Below are positions 36,815 to 46,336 of a stretch of 64,000 nt of DNA, in pieces (the first letter of the stretch is position 1; every line of letters starts with the position of its first letter). The stretch lies in the NCBI RefSeq assembly GCF_002160865.1, contig NZ_NFLJ01000007.1, positions 1 through 64,000 on the forward strand. Reading direction: 5' to 3'. Source of the stretch: Massiliimicrobium timonense (lineage in GTDB: Bacteria; Bacillota_I; Bacilli_A; Erysipelotrichales; Coprobacillaceae). The translations under genes were made by a program, and so were the position numbers. The notes beneath the pieces were generated by a model that saw nothing but the letters and a program-made list of their open reading frames with translations, was not told the origin of the DNA and made no database searches.

Positions 36815-39133
36815 TTACTTAACATCTTTTGTTTTTAGCGAAATGATATATCTTACAACTTCTTTAAATAATAGACCAATACATGTAATGATGATTGTTA
36901 AAATCATTTGAGCATATGTCAACATTGTTAAATGTAATAACTGATGGAACAAGATAATTGCCAAGATAAACCCTAAAACCATTGTCACACAGACAAACAG
37001 ACGTAATTTATTCATTGGAAAACTGCTGACAATGACTGCCTGCATACTTATACATGCCAGTGCCAGATACATCATTGTTACACTTTGTTCCATTGGAATA
37101 TGGAAAAGTGGACGTCCTGTATAAATTAATAGGAAACACAATAAAACACCTGAAGCATGAGGAATTGTATTTTTAAAAACTGTTGGTAAAAATTTTCCTT
37201 TGATTTTGTGTGTTTGAGGCTCTAATAATGTTAAAAATGATGGATAAGCTTCAATAGCAAAGTCAATCAAAGTGATCTGGATAGGAATAAACGGAAATGG
37301 AATATTACAGATAGCACAGGCAATCGTTAAAATAATAGAATATATGGTTTTAATAAAGAAAACACTTGCAACTCTTGTTAAGTTATTAACAACACGACGG
37401 CCTTCTAAAACAACATGAGGTAAACATGAAAATTCTGAATTCAATAAAACAATCTGTGATAACTGTTTGACTGCTTCACTTCCTTCAGCAATCGCAATAC
37501 TACAGTCCGCTTCTTTTAAAGCCAACATATCATTGACACCATCACCTGTCATTGCGACAGTATGTCCCTGTCTTTTTAAAGCTTCTACCAGCCATTTCTT
37601 TTGTTGAGGTGTCACACGTCCAAAGACAGAATATTGGTTGACCAATTCATCCATATGACTTTGTCCGTTTTGATATTCACTCATATCAATATAACGATCA
37701 TAATTTTTTAATCCAGCCATTTGAGCAATTTTAGAAACCGCCAAAACATGATCTCCTGAAATGATTTTAACATCAACCCCTTGACTATCAAAGTACGCTA
37801 ATGTTTTTTCTACATCTTTACGAATCATATCTGTTAAAATAATCGCCAATATTGGTGTTACTTCTGGTAATGTTTTTTTAGCATCAACGACATTTTGAGT
37901 ATAAGCAATAATAATAACACGTTTTCCTGATTCAATTTGTTGCATTAAAGAAGCAGGTAATTCTTTCATCAAACGTTCTGGTGCTCCCATGACAATGCTT
38001 CCAAAACCCTCAAAAGTCATAGCACTCCATTTTCTCTGTGAAGAAAAGGCAACTTTCTGACTTGGCAGATGATGGTCATTCAATGTGAAATCTTCACATA
38101 TCGCCTGATATGTTGCATTATTATCATCACTATAATGCAAATAAGAACCAAAATAATCTAAAAATTGTTGAGAAGGTTGAGTAGATAAATTCTCTACTTT
38201 TTCAACTTTCATTTTTCCATTAGTAATTGTCCCTGTCTTATCCAAACATAAAGTATCGACATGAGCCAATGTTTCTAAAGAATAAATATCTTGAATCAAT
38301 ATTTTTTGTTTTGCCAGTTTAGTAACCCCAGCTGCTAAACTAACACTCATTAATAAGACAAGACCTTTCGGTAACATTCCTAGCAATCCTGCTGAAGAAC
38401 TAATAACGGCTTCTGATAAAAGATCATGTCTTAAAAAATAAGCTTCTAAAAACAAAATAATACCTAAAGGGACAATCATAAAGCTTGTCACTTTTGTGAC
38501 TTTTCGCATTGAGTTTAATAACTCTGATTGTAATTCTTTGGCTTTTTTGACTTCATTTGTTAAACGTGATGTATAATTATCATCCCCAACATGAACAACT
38601 TGAGCATAGCATTTTCCACTAATAACACTACTTCCTGAAAGCAGACTGCTTTCTATTGTTTTATGAATAGCATCAGATTCTCCTGTCAATAAAGATTCAT
38701 TGGCTTCAATCTCACCATCAATCACAACACTGTCACAACAAATCTGATCTCCTGCCTCTAAAACCATCACATCATCCATAACAATTTCATTGACATCAAT
38801 AGTCTGTTGTTTTTGATCTCTTAAGACTTTGACATGAGGAATCATTAATAATGATAATTCATCAACCAGTTTTTTAGCATGAATTTCCTGAATAATACCA
38901 ATACAGACATTCGTAATAATAATAACAATAAAAACCAGATTTGACCATGCTCCAACAAGAGCTAAAGCAATCGCAATCAAAACATTTAATAAGTTGAATA
39001 ATGTACATATATTTTCACGAAAAATCTGTGAATAACTCTTACTGATTGTTTTTTGTTGCTGATTAACAGCACCCGCTTGCTGACGTTCAAAAACCTCCTG
39101 CTGGGTTAAACCATATTCTCGCTTTTGTTCCAT
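36815..39133 (-). CDS. Cation-translocating P-type ATPase (CtpE-like)
   Basis: This 772-residue protein has the actuator motif NESLLTGESDAIHK near residue 145, the TM4 segment GLLGMLPKGLVLLMSVSLAA near residue 255, the phosphorylation site LCLDKTGTITNGKM near residue 300, and the hinge MTGDGVNDMLALKEADCSIA near residue 530, followed by C-terminal membrane helices. The PKGL variant of PEGL and the length resemble CtpE, a calcium-related pump of Actinobacteria and Firmicutes. The ion is inferred only loosely. It is inserted between ffh and rpsP, which adjoin in Bacillus. Start 39133 has GGAGA nine bases upstream. Confidence 0.87.
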   Translation of the reverse strand: MEQKREYGLTQQEVFERQQAGAVNQQQKTISKSYSQIFRENICTLFNLLNVLIAIALALVGAWSNLVFIVIIITNVCIGIIQEIHAKKLVDELSLLMIPHVKVLRDQKQQTIDVNEIVMDDVMVLEAGDQICCDSVVIDGEIEANESLLTGESDAIHKTIESSLLSGSSVISGKCYAQVVHVGDDNYTSRLTNEVKKAKELQSELLNSMRKVTKVTSFMIVPLGIILFLEAYFLRHDLLSEAVISSSAGLLGMLPKGLVLLMSVSLAAGVTKLAKQKILIQDIYSLETLAHVDTLCLDKTGTITNGKMKVEKVENLSTQPSQQFLDYFGSYLHYSDDNNATYQAICEDFTLNDHHLPSQKVAFSSQRKWSAMTFEGFGSIVMGAPERLMKELPASLMQQIESGKRVIIIAYTQNVVDAKKTLPEVTPILAIILTDMIRKDVEKTLAYFDSQGVDVKIISGDHVLAVSKIAQMAGLKNYDRYIDMSEYQNGQSHMDELVNQYSVFGRVTPQQKKWLVEALKRQGHTVAMTGDGVNDMLALKEADCSIAIAEGSEAVKQLSQIVLLNSEFSCLPHVVLEGRRVVNNLTRVASVFFIKTIYSIILTIACAICNIPFPFIPIQITLIDFAIEAYPSFLTLLEPQTHKIKGKFLPTVFKNTIPHASGVLLCFLLIYTGRPLFHIPMEQSVTMMYLALACISMQAVIVSSFPMNKLRLFVCVTMVLGFILAIILFHQLLHLTMLTYAQMILTIIITCIGLLFKEVVRYIISLKTKDVK

Positions 39134-39170
39134 GATAAACATTCTCCATTTCCAAAATTCATATTTATAT

Positions 39171-39207
39171 AAAAGACTTATTGATTATAACACCAATAAG
39201 TCTTTTT
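39171..39207 (-). terminator. Intrinsic terminator of ffh
   Basis: AAAAGACTTATTG (39171-39183) pairs with CAATAAGTCTTTT (39194-39206), 13 bp with a ten-base loop, three bases after the ffh stop. Confidence 0.88.
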
Positions 39208-39209
39208 GA

Positions 39210-40601
39210 CTATCTTTTCTTTTTCTTCTTATGTCTTTCTTTTTTACGATTAGGATTGATAGGTGCACGTTTTTGTGGCTTTTGCGTAGGTAACCCTGTT
39301 GTTGGATCAAGATTACCCATTTGTTTCATCATCTGTTTAGAAGCTTCAAACTGCTTTAAAAGACGATTGATATCTGCAACGCTTCTTCCACATCCTTTCG
39401 CAATTCTTTCTTTACGTTTGGCATTTAAAATAGAAGGATCACGTCTTTCTTCCAACGTCATCGAATAAATGATAGATTCTGTCATTTTTAACTTTTTATC
39501 AGTATCTTCATCATTGATCTGTGGCATTTTAGGCATTCCCGGAATCATCTTTAAAATACCTGATAAAGGTCCTAATTTACGAACTTGATGCATTTGTTCA
39601 AGCATATCATCCAAGCCGAATGTTCCACGTTTCATACGTTCAAAAGTTTTCATTGTTTCTTTTTCATCATAAACATCTTGAACTTTTTCAACTAATGAAA
39701 CAACATCCCCCATACCTAAAATACGATCAGCCATACGATCTGGATAGAATAAATCAATCGCATCCAGTTTTTCACCTGTTCCAATAAATTTAATAGGTAC
39801 ATGTGTAATATGACGAATAGATAAGGCACCCCCACCACGAGAATCCCCATCTAATTTTGTTAAAACTGCCCCTGTAATTTGTAAATGATCATGGAATGAT
39901 TGGGCAACATTGACAATATCCTGTCCTGTTAAAGCATCGACAACCAATAAAATTTCATTAGGATGAACAATATCTTTAATATTTTGTAATTCATTCATCA
40001 AAGGTTCATCAATATGTAAACGTCCTGCTGTATCGATCAAAATCACATCATGATGATTTTGTGAAGCATATGTCATAGCTTCACTCACGATTTGTTCAGC
40101 TTTGACATCAGTTCCTTTTTCAAACACTGAAATATCTAGCTGTTCTCCTAGTGTTTTTAACTGATCTACTGCTGCAGGACGATAAATATCCGCAGCTACC
40201 AGCAATGGATTTTTACTATATTTTTGAGCCAGTAATTTAGCGATTTTTCCAGATGTTGTTGTTTTCCCTGAGCCTTGTAAACCAACCATCATAATGACAG
40301 TAGGCTTAGAAGATAAATCCAATTCACTAACAGTAGTCCCTAATAATTCTACCAGTTCATCATGAACAATTTTAACAACAACCTGCCCCGGTTTTAATGA
40401 CCCCAGTACATCTTGTCCTAAAGCCTTTTCTTTTGTATTAGCAATAAACTCTTTAACAACCTGAAAGTTAACATCTGCTTCAAGTAATGCCAAACGAATT
40501 TCTCGAAGCATTTCATCCATGTTTTCTTCTGTTAAAGTCGCCTGTCCTCTAATCTTTTTTAAGCTCTCCTGCAATCTTTCTGAAAGAGATTCAAAAGCCA
40601 T
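39210..40601 (-). CDS. ffh: Signal recognition particle protein Ffh (SRP54)
   Basis: This 463-residue protein has an N domain, a G domain (MMVGLQGSGKTTTSGKIAKL near residue 105, DTAGRLHIDEPLM near residue 190, LTKLDGDSRGGGALSI near residue 247) and a Met-rich M domain (MLEQMHQVRKLGPLSGILKM, then MIPGMP) that binds 4.5S RNA and signal peptides, with a very basic end KKERHKKKKKR. It targets membrane proteins with FtsY. The 4.5S RNA gene is not in the window. Confidence 0.97.
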   Translation of the reverse strand: MAFESLSERLQESLKKIRGQATLTEENMDEMLREIRLALLEADVNFQVVKEFIANTKEKALGQDVLGSLKPGQVVVKIVHDELVELLGTTVSELDLSSKPTVIMMVGLQGSGKTTTSGKIAKLLAQKYSKNPLLVAADIYRPAAVDQLKTLGEQLDISVFEKGTDVKAEQIVSEAMTYASQNHHDVILIDTAGRLHIDEPLMNELQNIKDIVHPNEILLVVDALTGQDIVNVAQSFHDHLQITGAVLTKLDGDSRGGGALSIRHITHVPIKFIGTGEKLDAIDLFYPDRMADRILGMGDVVSLVEKVQDVYDEKETMKTFERMKRGTFGLDDMLEQMHQVRKLGPLSGILKMIPGMPKMPQINDEDTDKKLKMTESIIYSMTLEERRDPSILNAKRKERIAKGCGRSVADINRLLKQFEASKQMMKQMGNLDPTTGLPTQKPQKRAPINPNRKKERHKKKKKR

Positions 40602-40612
40602 AATTCATCCTC

Positions 40613-40936
40613 CTATATTTTCTTCAACATTTCTAAATAATCCTGCAACTCACTACCTATTTGTTGATTTTCAATCTTTTCAATCAAAGCCATACGTTGT
40701 AAATGTTTCTCCATCAAATGAAGTTTGGCTTCATATTCTTCTAAACTTTTCACTGCACGTTTTAATTGATCATAAACGGCATTACGAGAAACATGAAAAT
40801 CATCGGCGATTTCCGATAAAGACAAATCTTCTTCATAATACAAAGACAAATATTGCCTTTGCTTATCCGTCAACAAATCTTCATAACAATCCATTAACAA
40901 ATTCACACGTTGTGTTTTTTCTAAATCCACAGTCAT
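40613..40936 (-). CDS. ylxM: YlxM/p13-family HTH protein, SRP-associated
   Basis: This 107-residue protein has a sigma-70 region-4-like helix-turn-helix: [20 protein letters not shown], then [20 protein letters not shown], followed by a helix. The position between ftsY and ffh identifies YlxM, reported to modulate SRP GTPase assembly in Streptococcus. ATG 40936 lies two bases after the ftsY stop, with TTGGAGA upstream. Confidence 0.9.
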   Translation of the reverse strand: MTVDLEKTQRVNLLMDCYEDLLTDKQRQYLSLYYEEDLSLSEIADDFHVSRNAVYDQLKRAVKSLEEYEAKLHLMEKHLQRMALIEKIENQQIGSELQDYLEMLKKI

Positions 40937-40937
40937 C

Positions 40938-41918
40938 TTATTTCTCCAATAATCCTTTGCATAAACCATAAATATATTGTTCAAGATCAAATTCCTGTAA
41001 ATCATCCATTTGTTCTCCAAGTCCAACAAATTTAACAGGAATATTCAAAGCATCTTTAATAGATAAAACAATACCTCCTTTGGCTGTTCCATCCATCTTT
41101 GTCAAAACAAGACCAGTAATATTCGTAATTTTAGAGAATTCCTGTGCCTGTGAAACACCATTTTGACCTGTTGTGGCATCAATAACCAATAACGTTTCCT
41201 GCGGTCCTTGAGGAACAACACGTTTAATGATACGGTTCATCTTTTCTAATTCATTCATTAAGTTGACTTTATTTTGTAAACGTCCTGCTGTATCACAAAT
41301 AAGAACATCGACATTTTTTTCTTTAGCTCGTTTTAAAGCATCAAAGACAACCGAAGATGGATCACCACCCTCTTTTCCTTTGACACATTCAATTCCTAAA
41401 CGTTTGGCCCAGACATCCAGCTGATCAATCGCTCCAGCTCTGAATGTATCACCAGCTGCAACCATAACCGTTTTGCCTTCATTTAACATCATATGAGCCA
41501 GTTTTGCTATCGTTGTTGTCTTTCCAGCCCCATTGACACCAATCATTAAAATCACAGTTAAATCCTCAGAGTCATAATTAATCTTTGTTGTCATATAAGA
41601 ATCATTAGCATAAATGACAAACATTTTATCAATAATAATTTCATTAATCTCCTTAGGATCCCTTATATTCTGTAAACGTACTTCCTTCTTGATTTCATCA
41701 ACAATTGTCATCACCATGTTGACACCAACATCACTCATAATCAAAATATTTTCAAGTTCTTCAAAATAATCATCATCAATTTCACGATAACGTGCTGCTA
41801 ATTCATTGATTTTTGAAGAAAAAGATGTATTTGATTTATCTAAACCAGCAACATATTTATCATTTTGCTTGGCAGACTTTCCCACTAATGTTTCTTTAAT
41901 TTTACTAAAAAAACCCAT
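40938..41918 (-). CDS. ftsY: Signal recognition particle receptor FtsY
   Basis: This 326-residue NG-domain GTPase starts with an amphipathic [14 protein letters not shown] membrane-binding helix and has no acidic A domain. G motifs are [20 protein letters not shown] near residue 128, [14 protein letters not shown] near residue 215 and [20 protein letters not shown] near residue 275. It docks SRP-ribosome complexes at the membrane. GAGGAGG precedes ATG 41918. A consensus-like promoter enclosed in a long dyad lies just upstream. Confidence 0.96.
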   Translation of the reverse strand: MGFFSKIKETLVGKSAKQNDKYVAGLDKSNTSFSSKINELAARYREIDDDYFEELENILIMSDVGVNMVMTIVDEIKKEVRLQNIRDPKEINEIIIDKMFVIYANDSYMTTKINYDSEDLTVILMIGVNGAGKTTTIAKLAHMMLNEGKTVMVAAGDTFRAGAIDQLDVWAKRLGIECVKGKEGGDPSSVVFDALKRAKEKNVDVLICDTAGRLQNKVNLMNELEKMNRIIKRVVPQGPQETLLVIDATTGQNGVSQAQEFSKITNITGLVLTKMDGTAKGGIVLSIKDALNIPVKFVGLGEQMDDLQEFDLEQYIYGLCKGLLEK

Positions 41919-41937
41919 AGACATCCTCCTCAAGTTG

Positions 41938-41980
41938 ATTGACATATCATTAAGATAACACTTCTTGATGATATGTCAAT
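41938..41980 (-). promoter_or_regulatory. ftsY promoter enclosed by a perfect 13-bp inverted repeat
   Basis: ATTGACATATCAT (41938-41950) and ATGATATGTCAAT (41968-41980) are perfect inverted repeats 17 bases apart. On the minus strand the distal arm supplies -35 TTGACA (41979-41974) and the spacer supplies -10 TATCTT (41957-41952), 16 bases apart. There is no T run, so it is not a standard terminator for smc. Confidence 0.6.
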
Positions 41981-41984
41981 ATTT

Positions 41985-44933
41985 TTATGATGCATTTTGT
42001 GCTAAATCAATTGCATCTTTTAATTTAACACTCACTAATTTTGTCACACCTTTTTGTTGCATTGTTGCCCCATATAAAAGATCACATTCTTCCATTGTTC
42101 CTTCACGATGAGTAACAACAATAAATTGTGTCTGTCCCGAAAATTCTCTTAAATATTTTGCAAAACGTTCTACGTTTGCAACATCCAAAGCAGCTTCCAC
42201 CTCATCTAAAATACACATTGGAACCGGTCTGACACGTAAAATCGCAAACAGACAGGAAATTGCAATCAATGCCTTTTCTCCTCCTGAAAACAAGGTAATA
42301 TTTTGAACAGCTTTACCCGGTGGCTGAACATCAATATCAACCCCTGTTTCTAAGATATTGTCTGGATCACTATATTTTAACTTGGCTTTTCCACCACCAA
42401 ATAAATTTCTAAAAACAATGTTAAATTCATGATTGATTTTTTCAAAAGTTTCACTGAAGCGTGAAATCATAATCTCATCCATTTCATCAATAGCTTTTAA
42501 AATACTATCTTGAGCGTGAATCAAATCTAAACGCTGATGATTTAATGTTTCATAACGTGTTGAAACTTCCTGATAATCTTCTATGGCCTGTAAATTCACA
42601 TGTCCCAATGATTCAATCTGATGTCTTAATAGACGAACTTCCTCTTTAGCCTTTTGCATATTGACTTCCTGTGAATATTCTTCCTTAGCAAATTCAAAAG
42701 TCATCTTATATTCTTCATTTAAACGTTGTAAATGATTGTTCAATTCTGTTTCCTGTTTAGCTTTATCCACTTGCTTTTGTGTCATATCAGCCTGTATTTC
42801 TCTTAAATGAGCGCGTGTCATCTTTAAAGCATCTTCCAGCTGATCATTTTCATTAACAAAACTCATACGCAATTCACGCTTAGCTTGAATACTTTCCGTT
42901 AAACGATCTCGTATCTTTTTTGCTTCATTTAATTCCTGTAGTAAGTGGTTATTTTCTGTTCCTTTTTCCATCTCTGACAATTCAACACTTTGATGAGTTA
43001 AACTTTCATACTCACTTTTGGCAATCTGCAGTTCACTTTTCTTGTTTGTGACAACAAGTTCCAGTTTTGCAAATGACATTTGTTTTTGAAGCAGATTATG
43101 TGAAATTTCTCTTGCCAGATTATCTAATTCATTGAGTTTAGCTTTCTTTTGAGTCATATCTTTTTCACTTTGACGAATCTTTTCTACCAGCAATTCTAAT
43201 TCACGTTTACTTGTCAATAAAGACGTTGACTGTTTCAAACTTCCTCCTGTCAGTGATCCACCAACATTAATCACTTCGCCATCTAAAGTCACGACTTTAT
43301 ATCTGGCAAATGTTGCTTTTGACAACAGAGAAGCATGATCCAATGTATCTGCCACAATGACATGTCCTAACTGATTATCAACAATACGTTGTATCTCTTG
43401 AGGATATTTGACAAAATCACTCATAACGCCTAAAAAACCTTTTGTATTTTGACAAACCAATAAATGTTCTTCACGCAAATGTCTTTCTTTCATTGTTGTG
43501 ATAGGAAGAAAAGTGGCACGACCAGATTTATTATTCTTTAAAAAACGAATCGCATTTCTGGCATCCTCATCTTGCTTAGTGACAACAAATTGAACAGCAC
43601 TCCCTAAGGCAACAGATAAGGCTGTTTCATATTCTGGAGCTGTTTCTAATAAATCACCTAAAACACCGACAATGCCTTGCATAGAATCCTTTGCTTTGAT
43701 GATTGAACGAACACCATAGCTATAACCCGTTTTATTTTCAATCAGATCCACAAGCTGTTCCTTACGATGACGATCATTATGTAATTGAAGATTTAAATTT
43801 TCAATACTCTGTCTTAAATTATTCATTTGGGCTCGATTTTTTTCCTGTGCTGCTTCCAATGTCATCTTTTCTTCTTTGGTTTCATTATAGCGATGAACAC
43901 GGTCATTGTATTCACTAATCGCATCCTGTAAAATCGCTTTTAATTGTTCTATACGTGCCTGTAAATCTTCTTTATTCGTTGTTTCTAAAATATGTTTACG
44001 ATTAGCATCAATTTCTACTTTTTGTGTTTCCAGCTGATTGACATTATTCATAGCCGTTAAAAGTTTACCCTGCAAGGCATTCACTTCCTGATCTAAATCA
44101 AACATCTTTTTCTTTAAACTCTCATTTTGTTGTTCATTGATTAAAATTTGCCCTTCAATCGTTACTTTCTCTTTATCTAATAAATCTAATGACTGATTTA
44201 AATCTTTTAATGACGTTGATAAACTTTCAATTCCCTTCACCAGCACACTGACTTCAACAGATTGTAACTGATTTTTTAAATCGACATAAATTTCTGCTTT
44301 TTCCTTTTGACGTTTTAAAGGTGAAAGCTGCTTTTCTAACTCCAGGCAGATATCCTCAACACGATCTAAATTATCCTTTGTTCTTTCCAGTTTTCTAATC
44401 GATTCCAGTTTTCTTTTTTTATACTTTGCAACTCCTGCTGCTTCCTCAAACATCCCACGTCTTTCTTCAGGCTTACTATCAGCAAAAGTTGAAATATTTC
44501 CCTGTGAAATAATCGAAAGTGAATCTCGTCCTAAACCCGTATCCATAATCAAATCAACTATATCCTTTAAACGACATGGTTCTTTATTGATTAAATATTC
44601 TGCTTCATTATTTTGACGATATAAACGTCTTGTCAACTCCACTTCATTATAATCCACATTCATGAAACGATCTTCATTATCAAAAACCAGTGTCACTTCA
44701 GCAACATTTTGAGCCTTACGATCTTCACTGCCATTAAAAATAACATCGGACATATTAGACCCACGCAGTGATTTGACTGACTGTTCACCTAAAACCCATC
44801 TTACAGCATCACTAATATTCGATTTTCCACAACCATTCGGTCCCACAATACCTGTAATACCTGGTTGAAATTCAATCACTGATTTATCTGCAAATGATTT
44901 AAAACCATGTAATTCAATTCTTTTTAAATACAT
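41985..44933 (-). CDS. smc: Chromosome segregation ATPase Smc, short-arm form
   Basis: This 982-residue Smc has the N-terminal head with Walker A GIVGPNGCGKSNISDAVRWV near residue 30, a coiled coil, a hinge beginning about residue 398 (SYGVRSIIKAKDSMQGIVGV) and containing VGGSLTGGSLK near residue 560, a second coiled coil, and the C-terminal head with signature LFSGGEKALIAISCLFAILR and Walker B PMCILDEVEAALD. All motifs are intact, but it is about 200 residues shorter than B. subtilis Smc; the hinge starts about 100 residues early, so each arm is shorter. It follows the histidine kinase gene by 14 bases. Confidence 0.95.
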   Translation of the reverse strand: MYLKRIELHGFKSFADKSVIEFQPGITGIVGPNGCGKSNISDAVRWVLGEQSVKSLRGSNMSDVIFNGSEDRKAQNVAEVTLVFDNEDRFMNVDYNEVELTRRLYRQNNEAEYLINKEPCRLKDIVDLIMDTGLGRDSLSIISQGNISTFADSKPEERRGMFEEAAGVAKYKKRKLESIRKLERTKDNLDRVEDICLELEKQLSPLKRQKEKAEIYVDLKNQLQSVEVSVLVKGIESLSTSLKDLNQSLDLLDKEKVTIEGQILINEQQNESLKKKMFDLDQEVNALQGKLLTAMNNVNQLETQKVEIDANRKHILETTNKEDLQARIEQLKAILQDAISEYNDRVHRYNETKEEKMTLEAAQEKNRAQMNNLRQSIENLNLQLHNDRHRKEQLVDLIENKTGYSYGVRSIIKAKDSMQGIVGVLGDLLETAPEYETALSVALGSAVQFVVTKQDEDARNAIRFLKNNKSGRATFLPITTMKERHLREEHLLVCQNTKGFLGVMSDFVKYPQEIQRIVDNQLGHVIVADTLDHASLLSKATFARYKVVTLDGEVINVGGSLTGGSLKQSTSLLTSKRELELLVEKIRQSEKDMTQKKAKLNELDNLAREISHNLLQKQMSFAKLELVVTNKKSELQIAKSEYESLTHQSVELSEMEKGTENNHLLQELNEAKKIRDRLTESIQAKRELRMSFVNENDQLEDALKMTRAHLREIQADMTQKQVDKAKQETELNNHLQRLNEEYKMTFEFAKEEYSQEVNMQKAKEEVRLLRHQIESLGHVNLQAIEDYQEVSTRYETLNHQRLDLIHAQDSILKAIDEMDEIMISRFSETFEKINHEFNIVFRNLFGGGKAKLKYSDPDNILETGVDIDVQPPGKAVQNITLFSGGEKALIAISCLFAILRVRPVPMCILDEVEAALDVANVERFAKYLREFSGQTQFIVVTHREGTMEECDLLYGATMQQKGVTKLVSVKLKDAIDLAQNAS

Positions 44934-44947
44934 AGATCAATTCCTTT

Positions 44948-46336
44948 CTAAGAGTGATTTTCTTTTTTCATCAATTTATCACTAATATGAAATGTTTTAT
45001 TTTGTGGTAAATAAACTGTAAAACGACTGCCTCCTTCTTCACGAGAAACAACATCAATACGTCCATGATGTAAATCAACAATCCTTTTGACAATTGATAA
45101 ACCTAAACCATTTCCTTCCACACTTCTTGATTTATCTTGACGATAAAAACGTTCAAAAATATGTGAAATCGCTTCTTTACTCATTCCTACACCCGTATCT
45201 TCAATCACAACTTCTACTTCTTTAGATGTTTTTTTCACATGAATCATGACCACACCATTATCCTGTGTATACTTAATCGCATTATTAATTAAATTAATCC
45301 ACACCTGTTCTAGACGTGATTCATCTCCAACAATACGGATATCATTTTTAGGCACTTCAAATTCAATTTCAATATTCTTACTCAATGCAAAATTATCCTG
45401 TGTTTCAATCACACGATTTAACTGTTCAATCAAAGAAAATTCACTTGTTTCCAGTTTTACATCTTCACCTTCTAATAAAGTCAGCTGTAACATGTTCTTT
45501 GATAAAGTCGATAAACGTTTACTATGAAACAAGATAATATCAGCATATTTTTGTCGTTGTTCATCACTTAACTGTTCATTCTTTAAAATTGTTGCAAAAC
45601 CTTGAATGGCTGTAAGAGGTGTCTGAAATTCATGAGAAACATCTGAAATAAATTGCTGACGTGTTTCATCCTGTTTAGCCAATTGTTGTGCCATTTGATT
45701 GAAACTGCGATTTAAACGAGCAATTTCATCTTTTCCTGTATAATTGACACGCACGCGATAATTCCCCTTAGATAACTCATTGGTAGCCTTCGTTAAACGA
45801 GAAATAGGTTTGACAATAATATCAGCAATCACTAAAAAAGTAATACTTCCAGCAATCAACATACAAAATACAGCAATCAAAGCAGAATCAAGAAAAATCA
45901 TTTCTCTTTTACTCATATCTTTTTGGACATAAACAATATAATCTTGATTCTTCACACGAATAGATTTTGCAAATATACGAATAGAAGAATCTTTTAAAAC
46001 AATGCTTTGACCAATATTTTCTTTTAAAAACTCAACATCCTTTAATGATAAATGCTGTTCCTTCATGTTTCCATAAATATATTTTTGTTGATTGGATTCA
46101 ATATAAAAACTCACTTCTGAAGTGGCTGCATACCCCTGTAAGATTTTATCTAAATCATCTGAATCAATCAGATTCATAAAGTCTTCTATTAATTCGGTAG
46201 AATTTTGCAATTCTTCAACAGCCAACAATCCTAATTCATTCGCATTTTTACGTAATGAAAAATATCCAGCAATCGAAAAACTAAATAAAATACTGACTAA
46301 AAAACCAATAATCAATTTTCCATAAATGGATTTCAT
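44948..46336 (-). CDS. Membrane sensor histidine kinase
   Basis: This 462-residue kinase has TM1 (about 7-29), an extracytoplasmic sensor of about 120 residues, TM2 (about 150-172), HAMP (VKPISRLTKATNELSKGNYR), HisKA with the phospho-His in SDVSHEFQTPLTAIQGFATI near residue 235, and HATPase with N box NLINNAIKYTQ, G1 IEDTGVGMS and G2 GNGLGLSIVKRIV. The F-Q in place of the usual L-R or I-K after the catalytic E is notable. It overlaps its response regulator gene by four bases and lies directly before smc. The signal is unknown. Confidence 0.93.
   Translation of the reverse strand: MKSIYGKLIIGFLVSILFSFSIAGYFSLRKNANELGLLAVEELQNSTELIEDFMNLIDSDDLDKILQGYAATSEVSFYIESNQQKYIYGNMKEQHLSLKDVEFLKENIGQSIVLKDSSIRIFAKSIRVKNQDYIVYVQKDMSKREMIFLDSALIAVFCMLIAGSITFLVIADIIVKPISRLTKATNELSKGNYRVRVNYTGKDEIARLNRSFNQMAQQLAKQDETRQQFISDVSHEFQTPLTAIQGFATILKNEQLSDEQRQKYADIILFHSKRLSTLSKNMLQLTLLEGEDVKLETSEFSLIEQLNRVIETQDNFALSKNIEIEFEVPKNDIRIVGDESRLEQVWINLINNAIKYTQDNGVVMIHVKKTSKEVEVVIEDTGVGMSKEAISHIFERFYRQDKSRSVEGNGLGLSIVKRIVDLHHGRIDVVSREEGGSRFTVYLPQNKTFHISDKLMKKENHS

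Noticed and set aside
40519-40971. 150-residue plus-strand frame opposite ylxM
   Set aside because: It covers the ylxM gene antisense, has no ribosome binding site and is compositionally biased; ylxM is a clear family member.
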